The notes under the pieces were generated by a model. The model did no database searches. It worked only from the letters and a program-made list of their open reading frames with translations, and was not told the DNA's origin. A stretch of DNA of 64,000 nucleotides, taken from assembly GCA_026225945.1 (NCBI GenBank), contig JAMJFZ010000770.1, positions 2,419,501-2,483,500 of the forward strand, in the 5' to 3' direction. The stretch is from Cricetomys ansorgei. Lineage: Eukaryota > Chordata > Mammalia > Rodentia > Nesomyidae. The translations under genes and the position numbers were made by a program. Positions 24,640-34,104 of this stretch are shown piece after piece (positions within the stretch are counted from its first letter, which is position 1; every line of letters starts with the position of its first letter).

Positions 24640-25310
24640 TCTTTTGGCCTGGGCACAGGAACAACTGCCCTTTTGGACACTCTCAACAACTCACATGCAC
24701 CTTGCCTTTTGCTGCAGAAGTGGTGGCTGCAAAGCATCCTAGTCCTCCACACCCACTGCCTCTATCCCCGCCCACCCAAGCTCCTGTATTCTCCCTGCAG
24801 CTACCAGCAGCAGTCCCCCTCCAAAGGCATCATCCAGGCAATGCTACATTTGCTAGGTTCAGAGGCTGTAGGAGAGCAGCCACTTGCTGCCCAGCCGTGG
24901 GAGTTCCAGACGCCAGCGCAGCCGGCTCTGAGTTCCAGGTGTCAGGGCGACCGCGAAGAGCCATGATCTAGTGCACCGCAGTGCCAGCTTCAGCAGCCTT
25001 CATTGCCCTGCTGCCACTGCAGGACAGCAGATCCTTTGCCCCTCCAGCACAAGTCTAGACACAAAAGCCGCTCCAAGTCCCTTCCCACCCGATCTCAGCT
25101 CCTGGCTGACAGCGTGAATGATTTGGGAAAAGACTTTGCCTAGCCTCCGTAGCCACAGCTGCCACTACCAGGCAGCCCTCCGGCCTGGCTGCCTGAGGCT
25201 TGCTAGCCCATGACTCCGCGTTCCCAAACACCCCAGACTAGATACCAGGAAGTAAACCCCTGGGACCTAGCTCCCCGAATCACCTGCATTTGCATTTCTT
25301 ATGTAATACA
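24640..25310. promoter_or_regulatory. GC-rich promoter-proximal intron segment
   Basis: GC-rich with scattered CpGs (for example GACGCCAGCGCAGCCGG and GGCGACCGCGAAGAG around 24910-24960), about 0.8-1.4 kb inside intron 1 from exon 1B. Plus-strand open frames of about 90 codons here are rich in Pro/Ala/Gln and look like composition-driven chance frames. It may be an intronic enhancer or the edge of the CpG domain; no factor can be named. Confidence 0.4.
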
Positions 25311-26059
25311 CTGCAAGTTTCCCTGGTTGGAGCCCTTTGGAATCGGGACACAAGATTGCCAGGAGGCATAAGGCAGGGATCTGCTACTCATCCCCACACA
25401 AGTAGTTTTTTCCACGTCAGTTTTTAAAAGGGGAAGGAATATACTAGAGGTACTGAGCTTGTCCTCTGGGTCCTGGTTCCCCCAGGCACAAGCCTGGCCC
25501 CAGTGTTCAGTGTTCTCAGGCTGGATGTGTCAGAGGCAGACTAGGGAATGAGTTAATAGCACTCAGAGCTAGACGGGGGAGGGAGGCGGGGGCTGACGAA
25601 CTGAGCCGGGCCGAAAGGGAGGGGGCGTTTTTACTTTGCTAAAGGTAATGGGGTGGCGAATATTGTGCGAGCTAATCAGAAAGTCTAAAGCTATGCCCCC
25701 GGAGGAGCAGAAGTACGGCAAGCTCTGGGCTCTTTCTCTTGGTGCAGCCATATGCCATAAGCCCTTCAATATTCCACTAGACATGGGAGACCAAATCTAT
25801 TTATTGGGGGATAAAAAAGTTTCCTCCTCCCTCCTAGTGATGGATTGTGTCACAGCTAAGAGCTGTTGATCACGGTTTTTGGGTTGGGAGGACACAGATC
25901 CGGCAGTGGCTACTTGTTTATTCATGCAACACCTCTGTATGCAACACTGTCCGGGCTCCTTGCATGTTCCCCGGCCTCCTGCATAGCAAAACTGCAGACC
26001 TAGCTCCGTGAGCAACAGACAGGGTTTTACGAGGAAAAACAGAACATGATGCATGCTTT

Positions 26060-26069
26060 GCTTACCAGT
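26060..26069 (-). other. FGF14: FGF14 exon 1B splice donor
   Basis: Minus-strand ACTG|GTAAGC, with the intron GT at 26065-26064. GTAAGC is a good U1 match. Reading through it gives a longer frame down to 25797 that is intron, not protein. Confidence 0.9.
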
Positions 26070-26273
26070 TGGGTTCTTGTTTTTCTTAAGACTCTTGCCA
26101 CAAAGACACTGCAGCATATGCGTTCCTTTGCTGAAAATGTTCCAAAGAAACCACATTGATTTGGGCGAAAAGCAACCCAGCAGCTTAGACACCCTGAGAA
26201 AGAAGAGGCCCTTGTGGTTGCATAATAATAACTTGAAATCAGTTCTCCTGAAGAGGGGCACCGGTTTTACCAT
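26066..26273 (-). CDS. FGF14: FGF14 isoform 1B, first coding exon
   Basis: FGF14 is an intracellular FGF homologous factor (FHF4). It lacks a secretory signal, binds the C-terminal domain of voltage-gated sodium channels and shapes channel gating and axon-initial-segment localisation in neurons; human FGF14 variants cause spinocerebellar ataxia 27. The minus strand encodes 69 residues starting MVKPVPLFRRTDFKLLL, then CFSPKSMWFLWNIFSKG and ending SLKKNKNPT. I recognise this as the 1B-specific N-terminus; the beta-trefoil core comes from later exons outside the window. 69 residues plus the 183-residue shared part give 252, the known 1B length. The exon ends ACT G|GTAAGC, phase 1, so the split codon G|AY would give the Asp of the following DPQLKG. 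The start is the ATG at 26273-26271 (G at +4, C at -3). An upstream in-frame GTG at 26321 would add 16 residues but is not conventional. Residues 22 and 33 are Gly; I remember Asp at both in human, unverified. Confidence 0.95.
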
Positions 26274-26393
26274 AGGAAAAACGTTAATATTCCAGATCTG
26301 CTCCCAGTTTTTTCCCCTCACGTGGTATATCTCTTTGAGACTTCTCAGCGATTGTTTTTTCTCGGCCAGGGTGAATGATTTATCCTCTCTTGA

Positions 26394-26546
26394 TCACCAC
26401 TGGATCATGACCAAAGGGTTGGAATAGAAAAAAAAAATCCTTTTTTCACATGAAGCCAAACAAAAAAAAGCAAAAAAATCCCAACCGAGACCAGAACTAA
26501 CCAGGGAGAACAGTAATGCACAAAAGATCCCCAAAGAGAAAATCAT
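26394..26546 (-). CDS. upstream ORF 3 in FGF14-1B leader, 50 codons
   Basis: ATG at 26546, stop TGA at 26396-26394, ending 120 bases before the main ATG. It codes for a 50-residue peptide beginning MIFSLGIFCALLFSLVSSGL, strongly hydrophobic at the N-terminus and Phe-rich in the middle, partly because of T-runs in the leader. A second ATG in the same frame (MIQW) lies near its end. The ATG overlaps the stop of uORF2 (CTATGA). Translation is not shown; it could be a regulatory uORF or a chance frame. Confidence 0.3.
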   Translation of the reverse strand: MIFSLGIFCALLFSLVSSGLGWDFFAFFCLASCEKRIFFFYSNPLVMIQW

Positions 26547-26627
26547 AGCCTTTTACTCAATGGAACTGAGGATGGGCGGATCTGCAGAAGGCAAGCTGGA
26601 TTCATTTTAGCGAGAGAAGACTGCCAT
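26543..26627 (-). other. upstream ORFs 1 and 2 in FGF14-1B leader
   Basis: uORF1 runs 26627-26607: ATG then GCA GTC TTC TCT CGC and TAA (6 codons, MAVFSR). uORF2 starts one base after that stop, 26605-26543, with 20 codons (MNPACLLQIRPSSVPLSKRL) and TGA. The uORF2 stop overlaps the ATG of uORF3. All lie inside the inferred leader. Confidence 0.4.
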
Positions 26628-26640
26628 TGTGTAGTCCCTA

Positions 26641-26720
26641 GAAGAGAAAGGGGAGAAAGGGGGAAGAAAAAAAAAAGAAAGAAAGAAAAAACAAAACAGC
26701 ACCACACACACACTCACACA
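26641..26720. repeat. pyrimidine and CA/GT tract in the 5' leader
   Basis: Plus strand: G/A-rich run GGGGAAGAAAAAAAAAAGAA, then AAAGAAAGAAAG and CACACACACACTCACACACC. On the mRNA strand it reads as GT repeats followed by a CT/T-rich tract. It could affect leader structure or length polymorphism. Confidence 0.7.
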
Positions 26721-26770
26721 CCAATGCCACCTCCGAGATGGGTCTGGCCGGCAAAGACTGAGCCTTTCTT

Positions 26771-27130
26771 CTCTTTCCCGTCAATTTTTTTTTTTCCTTA
26801 AATAAGCAATCGCCAGAGCTCCGTGGGATTGGACTGAACCTGCAGTTCTTAATCACGAAGAGAAGATGTAATGTAGGTGCCCCCTCCCCTTGTCAGTCTC
26901 ATAGTAGGTAGAAAGCGCCACAAATCTCCTTCCTCCTTTACACTCTTCCTTCCAGTCTCCAGCCACCGTGAGCACGAGGAAAATCTCCCCTCCGGATTCC
27001 TAGCCCAGCCTCGGCTGTGAGTTACAGGCATTAGAGGGAGGAGGAGGAGTTGAAGTTTGCATTGAAAAGACTGGCTTTCCATGACGTAGCCACGTGCTTT
27101 CAGATCCGTCACCAGTGAGGTGCTTCAAAC
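26771..27130 (-). promoter_or_regulatory. FGF14: FGF14-1B core/proximal promoter
   Basis: GC-rich with CpGs, directly upstream of the inferred transcript start. It holds the TATTTAAG word (26804-26797 on the minus strand), a polypyrimidine-rich strip and a CRE-like/E-box composite at its upper end. The calls are by motif and position only. Confidence 0.5.
27082..27096. promoter_or_regulatory. CRE-like site abutting an E-box
   Basis: TGACGTAGC followed directly by CACGTG. TGACGTAG is one base from a full CRE (TGACGTCA half plus variant); CACGTG is the canonical bHLH E-box bound by USF/MYC/CLOCK-type factors. CREB and USF sites are common at activity-regulated neuronal promoters. The position, about 320 bp upstream of the inferred start, suits a proximal element. 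Confidence 0.55.
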
Positions 27131-27220
27131 AGCCCTGGGAGGGACTGTCACTGCAGTGTGTTCCACCCCCATTCCCCCAGCGCTCTCCTCCACCAAACCC
27201 CAACCCTACTCCAGCCCAGC

Positions 27221-28724
27221 CCCAAGGACCCTCTTCCTCCTTGCCCAGCTCATAGGCTTGCTGCTGGCTCTTGAGCCAGTCTCACATTCTTCTGTTAAAA
27301 GCAAATTTTTAAAAGTACAATTACCAATTATAATAAGTAAACCTTAGAAAATAGATGGTGGAGGAGTTTAATGTCATTACACACTGCCAAAACCAACTCC
27401 ACTTTCCATCCTCAAAAGCAACATTAATGTACTTTAAATATTAAAGATACTTTCTTTCTTGGGATGTGACTCCAATATAAACCAGGTGGATGGCTAATAC
27501 AGATTTCTAGAAATAGCCTATTAAGAGGACAAACACTAAAATCTAGATTGAAAAGCATATTTTTAAGGGGAGAGTCATATGTACAGGATAGTATTTATGC
27601 CTTTTCTAGCTAGACAGTCCATTCTTTTGAAATACTTTTCTGGACAGAAAGTATCTTGATTAGCTCATGCTCTAATCAGATTCTTATTTCTGGCTGCTAA
27701 TTGAACCAGCATTAAACTCACCCTTTTTGGTTCTCTATGCCTATCATACAGACTACAGTATCAATCAACTAAGTAGGCACAATCTAACCTAGTCTTCTAT
27801 TTACTTGGAAAATCTAAAGATTTGGGGCAGAGCTATTGATGTATATTGGGGAGGGGCAGGGAAATACAATGTACAAAGCAGTACAAACTGTTACAAAGAA
27901 TAGTATAACAAATTGCAGTGTTCCTATTACTCAAAACTCATAAAAGTTGGTGCCAATTCTTATGTGTAAGCTGAAGATTTGAGAGCAGAGAAACTAACCA
28001 CTCTCACTCTCTCTAGGCAAGTATGTTAAAATTATTGCCAGTTAGCACTTCAACAGGAAAACTAACATTAAAAAGTTAACTCTCTAACCTTTAGCTGTTT
28101 GTTTAGAAATTCCAGGTTGTTTAAAAATAACAAAACTACTATCTTTACATCACACTACCTTTTATGTACTAGGTGTGTAATAGATACATCTTTATGAAAT
28201 TGGGATTGATTGAAGAGACTGACTTATAAAATAAATTTCTTTATTATAATTTGTCCAGAAAAGCTAATAAGCCTTTTCCCTACTCCTGAGTGTTCTAATC
28301 ATTAAGAAGCATTTTCAAATGCTAATGTTTGTTACAGATATCTTTTTGGTAAATGTCAATGAATTTTACATTAGTACAGGAGAAGATTTTAAAATAAGTA
28401 AATGCTATTAGAGATAAGAAATTGGGAGTCCAAATGACGATGCTTTTATGTGTCAAAATAGTCATATTATACAGTTTAAATAAACTTCTAAGATTAAACA
28501 CAGTTAAAAATGTTCAGAAATAGAGAAAGAGGAAATGCATGCATCTACCACCAAATGACTTAATATGAAGAAGACTGGAAAAATGAAGACTTGTATTATT
28601 TTTTGAAGGAAGAAGAATGAGATAAACACCACCAAACAATCAGATTAAGTTGTTCATAAATCAGAAACAGATATTTTATGTTGTTTTTTTTTTCTTGTCA
28701 TGTTTTTTAGTATCTTCAAGGGGG
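27221..28724. other. FGF14 5' flank, no gene seen
   Basis: AT-rich unique sequence with no recognisable transposon for 1.5 kb upstream of the promoter. No open frame of note. Confidence 0.45.
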
Positions 28725-28814
28725 TTATAGAGTATAACATCACTGAGCAAAGCTGGTGAGTAAGAAGCTTTATAGAGTATAACATCACTGAGCAAAGCTG
28801 GTGAGTAAGAAGCT
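28725..28814 (+). repeat. perfect 45-bp tandem duplication
   Basis: 28725-28769 and 28770-28814 are identical base for base. Each unit contains CTGGTGAGTAAG, a near-ideal splice donor on the plus strand (GT at 28756 and 28801). Identity implies a recent event, a conserved one or an assembly artefact. Confidence 0.95.
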
Positions 28815-29351
28815 CTGTTCATCAAGGTCCTGCAAATTCACCAGATTTTTCAAAAGGTTTTTATAAGGTTCTACAAAAGTTTAATGAGTTACTTGTTCAA
28901 AAATAGAATAACAATTGGGTAATTATTTTATGTGTTACGTATCCATAAATGGTATTTCTCAAATTGAGATTCTTGAAATTATAAATTCCACTGCTTTTTC
29001 TGAACCATGAAAGAAAAATGTTTCCATATAGTAAGCCATTTAATAGTAAAATAAAGATTGATTGCCAGACACCTGTGATCTTCTTGTTATCTATTGGTGA
29101 AAAACATTATTTCTTTATTCCATGAGAATCTTTTTTGCTAGGCACTGTTTTGCTTAAAAAGAGAAATATCTTTGAACATCTAAAATTTGTTATTTTTATA
29201 TTTTTTCACCATATTTACTAATACATTATTTACTCATTTGAAATAAGCTGTTACTTTTTAATAATACTTTTAATAATAATGTGAGTTGTATACAATGTAT
29301 CTTGGTAATACCCTCTTCTCATTCTTCCCTGTTACACCCTCCCCCATGCCC
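28815..29351. other. 5' flank, no gene seen
   Basis: AT-rich unique sequence; no gene or repeat recognised. Confidence 0.4.
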
Positions 29352-29430
29352 TCAAAAAAACAAAAACAAAAATAAAAAAACAAAAAACAAAAAACAAAAA
29401 CATAAACAAAAGCAAATAAAAGAAAATTAA
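29352..29430 (+). repeat. A-rich (AAAAAC)n simple repeat
   Basis: A run of AAAAAC/AAAAAT words over about 75 bp. It could be a decayed retroposon tail, but the sequence on its left is not a SINE I recognise. Confidence 0.8.
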
Positions 29431-30054
29431 ATCCAGTTTGTGTGGCAGGAACAGGGATCATGAGCATCATTATGGTCTTCAGAGGAAGTAGACTGCTCTG
29501 ATCATGGTCCACACTAGTTGAGACCAAGCATGATGATGTTTGACCCAAAGTTGGGCCCCCACTGTCAAAACCTGCAGGGACATGGGCCTCCAGCAGTCAC
29601 CCAAATATTGCTCAGGCACCTGGACACTGAGCAAGCAGTCTGATATTCTACAAACATCAGGGCCTCCGGCAGGCCTCCAGACTTACCACAGGCACCAGGG
29701 ACTCCCACAGGCACCCAGACAGCCCAGAGGCATTCAATCTCATTATTCTTTCAAACATGATCAAATGAATAAACTCTGACCTGTGACATGTGATCAGAAG
29801 TGATGTGGCCAAAATCCTCCTTACATTCTTCAAAACAAATTGTGTAGCTCCCACTTCTCTGTTCCATCCTTGCTAAGAGCTAGAAGGCAACATTGGAACA
29901 GCTATGACAGCAAGCATAGGATCACATACTGAGAACAGTGGAATACAAGATAGACTCAACCTAGGACTTTGGACAGAGTCACTTGCCTATCCTGGACAAC
30001 TTACTTGCCTCTGAAAACTGTTAAAGAGAAAGAAACTTTTAATTTGATAGAGTC
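29431..30054. other. 5' flank, unassigned moderately GC-rich segment
   Basis: 29560-29730 is rich in recurring CAGG-CAC-C and GCCTCC words (GGGCCTCCGGCAGGCCTCCA, CACAGGCACCAGGGACTCCC). It looks repetitive and may be part of an unidentified retroelement. A 79-codon plus-strand frame covers it, but I see no protein family. Confidence 0.35.
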
Positions 30055-30345
30055 TGTCTTGATCCTTTTACATTATTATAATAAATACCATGAGCTGGTA
30101 ACTTAAAAACAACAGAAATTTGTTTTCATAGATTTAAGAGCTGAGAAACCAATAATTAGTTTTTTCTGAGGCCTTTTTAGAGCCTTCTGGCTGTTTCATC
30201 ATGAGCTTCCTTAGGCCTTTTGTATAAGTGCACTAATGACATTCATCAAGCTGTACCCTCAGTGTTCTCCTAAAAGTTCTACCACTCACTGTTGTTATCC
30301 TGGGCATTTCATTTCAGAAAATGATTCTGGGGCAACACCAATGTT
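30055..30345 (-). mobile_element. MST/MLT1-type MaLR LTR
   Basis: Plus strand: TGTCTTGATCCTTTTACATT, TAATAAATACCATGAGCTGG, TAACTTAAAAACAACAGAAA, then TATAAGTGCACTAATGACAT and CATCAAGCTGTACCCTCAG. This is the reversed MST/MLT1 LTR (tgtcttagtccgtt...taatttataaacaacagaaa...cactaatcccattcatgagg). The far edge is decayed. Confidence 0.7.
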
Positions 30346-32599
30346 CCAGCCACCAGAGAGCCACTACATTTTCATGTGAATTTGCTATATCAGTTTATCG
30401 TCCCTGTTCTTTTAGAGATAGAACTCATATTAATAATTAATAATATTAATAATGACATACAGATGTAAATTATTTTAGCAGGATAAAGGATCAAAATATA
30501 TACCATATAACTTACAGCTTTTTCCAGTCTTCTGTTCTCCTTTCTCCTTGCTGTAGCTTCTACCCAGCTCTTTGCTGTCTCTAACAAACCACCGGTGATC
30601 ATTCTCAACCCGAGCACAAAACATTCAAATCTAAGCACCTCCACTTCATTCTCTTTCCCATTTCCAGCTCTTCAACTGCAACCTATGGCAGCTTGGAATT
30701 TTGGAGCATGATGATCCAACCTTGCTTCCTGGAAGAATAACTCATTGGAAAGAGATTGAAAGAGTTGATCATAAACAGACTAGTAACAGACAAAGGTCAA
30801 TATGTGTGAAGGGAGCATTAGTGTCTGTTCATCATTCAAACCTCTTTCAGCAACATGAAAACTTTTGTTGTTTGTATGCTTGTTCCTTTATTATAATCAG
30901 TGTTAACAATTATTATTACATTTTAATGAAGAATTCTAAATCTCACATCACCACTGTAGTCATGAATGCGTTGTTGCTACCTTCGTGTTCTTTCATTGAT
31001 CCTTTGCAGAGCAAACATTACTCCCTTCTTATAAAGAGATTACTCTGGGAAGGTCTCTTCAGTTACTCACTTTGCCTGTCCCTATAACCTCCGAAAGGAC
31101 TTCTTAACTCATTTGTCCGACTCCCCTTTCTTTTCTCCTTCTGTGACATGTCTGCATGTCTCCCCTGATTGTTCTGTTTCATACTGCAAGCAGTAGGTCC
31201 AGCTCAGAGCCCATTGCTAGATCTGGAGAATAATCACTCTCTAAAAACCCTGTGAGCTTGTAGCAGACATCAGTCCCTAAGCACATCTTTTTCATTGCCT
31301 CCTGCGGTTGACCTCTAGTTACCAGTATCTCCACCTCTTAGCGTGAGGAATTTTTGTTCAAACCACAAACATTCACACTGCCTAGGCACTCAAAAGAAAG
31401 CCTCAGAATTAATTCTTTATCAGAGAATTTCCCCCTACTAAGTACTCCAGCTCCTTTGTCTCTTGGGAGGGATAATAATGAAGCATGAATTTTACATTCT
31501 TTATAGAATTTCCCTGAAGACCAAGACCCAGCATCTCACTGAAGTAACTGACTTATCACCACATGACTGTCTGTCTCCTCTTTTCAGACTTCCTTAGACT
31601 CTTAATTTTCTAGTGACAAACAGGTTAAGCATGGCTGAATGTGGACATCAGAATCTAGGTCCATGTTACCTGTTCTCTAGATCCAAACTCTGTAAGTTCC
31701 AGATTGAAGAAAGCCAATTATTTTATAAAGTCTCTATCCCTTAAATGACCTTATCAGTAAAATGTCAACAATTTTATTTCCATCTTTATCACTTAATTGG
31801 ACAATTTCTTGTCTATCTAAATTCAGAATGTGGAAGAAAAAAGGCAGAACTAATTATCACTTCTTTTGACATGCAAGTACTAGAGGATAATATAAGAAAA
31901 ATTTTCTCTTTGTTCCTATTATATTCAGAGAATGTGTTAATGAAACCATAAAGAATATGTCAAAAGGTACAAAGAAAAGCAGGAATCTCATGAGTCCTCA
32001 GAAATACGAGTTTCTTCTGACGATGTGGAACAAGGCTTCATTTGTCATCAAAATGAATATTTGTGACTGACAATAAAGCCTAAATTCCCTATCTAGTACC
32101 ACACAAGACTCCCAAGTATCCCACAAAGTACTACCTCTGAGGTAGATGGGAAATAACTGTTTACAAATAGGACTGGCTTTAAGCAACCGTCTAGCTTATG
32201 AGACATGGCCCATCATATCAATGCTTGTAAGCTTTGTAATCCATGCCTTAAATTAATAAATACATTAAATCTTCTTTAATTCTATGTAAATTTCAATATT
32301 AATTATCTTGACAAAGAACAAATCAAAACAATAATAACTTTTTATGCCTACTTTAAATATATACTATTTTCTCCTCACTAACCCAAAATTTTGATGTATA
32401 TTTTTCTAAGAAACCTTGCCCTCTGCTGAAAATATCTTTCTTTAGATTTGAAGTATATTAAGAAATGACTACATTTTCTATACATGGAATCAATTCCTGA
32501 ATTTCTGTGGTTATTGAATGAAAGAACTTTAGATCTAGCATTTTAAATTTATAGGAAAAATAAAGTTTCAAAATTTCTTATATGTGTTTCTTTGTATGT
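30346..32599. other. 5' flank, no gene seen
   Basis: Unique sequence; a 128-codon plus-strand frame at 30701-31087 has no family signal, Kozak or splice context and I treat it as chance. Short TTAATAATTAATAATATT run at about 30429. Confidence 0.45.
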
Positions 32600-32630
32600 T
32601 AGTTGTGTATGGACATGATTTCATGTGTGT

Positions 32631-32675
<45 letters not shown>

Positions 32676-32925
32676 CATGTAAAAGCATGAGGTAGATATC
32701 ATGTTTCTTCCTTGATACCTTAATCTTTGAGGCAGGTTCTCTCACTGGAACTTGCCATTTGACTAGACTGGCTATTTAGACACCCCTAGAGATCTTCCAG
32801 TCTACCTCCCCAGTAGTGCTGGGATTAGAGACATGGCCAGATTGGGAACATAGCATTCAAACTTAGATCTTCATTTTTGTATGGTAAGCACTTTACCAAC
32901 TGAGCCATCATCTCAGCCATCTGAA
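32600..32925 (-). mobile_element. B4 SINE with (TG)n tail
   Basis: A (TG)n microsatellite (32624-32672, one TATG break) is followed by CTTTGAGGCAGGTTCTCTCA, CTGGCTATTTAGACACCCCT, AGTAGTGCTGGGATTAGAGA and CTTTACCAACTGAGCCATCA. This is a complete reversed B4. Confidence 0.85.
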
Positions 32926-33944
32926 TCTTTTTATATTTGTAGGGAGATATTTATATTCCAAAATTGACAATAATATTTATCCCACTAAATACTAGTTTTT
33001 TTTAATGACTTGTTTAAGGGATAACACTATTGTATAGGTACCTTATAGGAGTGGATGGTACCTCCTGTCATCTTCCTGGTGGCAAGCTCAGCATCATTAA
33101 TTCCAAGTTCAATAGAACTAGAAGTCAATTTTCCAATGTCTTATCTGTGTGGTAACAGGTTAGCTTTCTCCAGCAAGAGACTCAGATAAGAATTTGAGTG
33201 TAGAAGAGAAGAGGAAGACGTTGGGTCAGTATACTCTAAACATAGCTGCTAGCTTATGTGGGATTCACAATGATCTCTCTTTGAACTGAATGAGAATGAC
33301 TTAGTTGTATTTATTTCTCATATTTCTTTAAAAAGTGACTTATAAAATCAGACTGAACTCTCACATGACTACCTGACTTATAAACTGAAATTTCCTGTCA
33401 TGAAGTTAAAATGTGTCATTCATAAATTAGTATAGCAAAATTAACATGAAAATTGTGGTCCAAAAATATGTATCATGCATTTTTACATATAGCTTACAAA
33501 AAATGATGGGAACTACTAACTAGGAAAGAATTCATACTCAAAAGAAGAAATAGTACATATCTGGCACACTGTGTTTCCTAATGTTGAATAATTGGCTTTG
33601 TGTAGCAATTCATATATATATTTCTTACATATATATATTTAATTATTTATATTCTGAGTAAATATTTTCTATGTGAATTCATATACTAAAGCCTATATCT
33701 TGAGGGAAGAAATCCTGCCTCACATTATCAGACAAGCTCATGAACATTAATTTTAGATTTAAATACACATAATTGAATTGCTGTGTATGAAGGTGAAAAA
33801 ATGTTTAAAATATGTTTTAACACTAATTTGATTTAATGCATTATTTGATCCAAAATAATAATATAATTTGTCTGAAATAAATGAATTACAGATTATGTAC
33901 ATATTGATAATGGCCACAGCATAACTTGTATTTAATATTTTTTC
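32926..33944. other. 5' flank, no gene seen
   Basis: AT-rich sequence with short (TA)n words at about 33612-33640. No gene or repeat family recognised. Confidence 0.4.
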
Positions 33945-34104
33945 TTTTATTTTTTCTGGTTTTTCAAGACAGGGTTTCTCTGTTGTAACTCTAGCTCTCC
34001 TGGAACTTACTCTGTAGACCAGGCTTACCTCAAACTCACAGAGATCCTCCTGCCTCTGCCTCCCAAATACTGGAATTAAAGGTATACGCCACCACCACCT
34101 GGTT
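33945..34104 (-). mobile_element. B1 SINE, near full length
   Basis: Plus strand: TTTCAAGACAGGGTTTCTCT, TCTGTAGACCAGGC, CTCAAACTCACAGAGATCCT, CTGCCTCTGCCTCCCAAATA, TACGCCACCACCACCTGG. ACCACCACC at the head complement matches the cricetid/rat-type variant. Intact order and full head make this one of the younger SINEs here. Confidence 0.9.

Larger units (their letters stand above)
1..26065 (-). other. FGF14: FGF14 intron 1 (isoform 1B), 5' part
   Basis: This is the start of the intron that follows exon 1B on the minus strand. It begins with the donor GTAAGC at 26065 and runs out of the window at base 1 with no convincing acceptor joined to the conserved FGF core, so exon 2 lies further on. In human FGF14 this intron is hundreds of kilobases long (established knowledge). 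The visible content is interspersed repeats, short tandem duplications, one internal CpG island and long AT-rich unique sequence. I found no second coding exon. Confidence 0.85.
26274..26770 (-). other. FGF14: FGF14-1B 5' untranslated leader (approximate)
   Basis: The sequence between the likely start region and the main ATG. Its upper limit is inferred: an initiator-like CTCAGTCT (A at 26759) and a TATTTAAG at 26804-26797, 45 bp further upstream, which is too far for a classical TATA box. The leader holds three upstream ORFs (26394-26627), a CT/GT-rich stretch (26641-26720) and T-runs. Cap-analysis data would fix the 5' end. Confidence 0.5.
25560..27220. promoter_or_regulatory. FGF14: FGF14-1B promoter CpG domain
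   Basis: CpG density is raised in two parts: 25570-25720 (GACGGGGGAGGGAGGCGGGG, AGCCGGGCCGAAAGGGAGGG) just inside the intron, and 26740-27120 upstream of the 5' leader. Exon 1B lies between. I recognise no SINE or LTR here, as is usual at developmental promoters. The borders are by eye, not from an observed/expected calculation. Confidence 0.6.

Noticed and set aside
24673..24971. Plus-strand frames of 97 and 89 codons near the promoter
   Set aside because: Pro/Ala/Gln-rich composition, overlapping frames and no splice or family support point to GC-driven chance frames.
25797..26321. A 174-codon minus-strand frame covering FGF14 exon 1B
   Set aside because: It begins at a GTG upstream of the real ATG and reads through the GTAAGC donor into intron. 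Only the 69 codons at 26273-26067 are protein.
26797..26804. TATTTAAG as a TATA box for FGF14-1B
   Set aside because: It is about 45 bp from the best initiator-like site, too far for a classical TATA box; kept only as a promoter detail.
27095..27125. RE1/NRSF-like half-site TTCAGATCC near the promoter
   Set aside because: Only one weak half-site; the second half of the motif does not fit on either strand at allowed spacing.
30701..31087. 128-codon plus-strand frame
   Set aside because: No domain, no start context and no exon signals; AT-rich chance frame.
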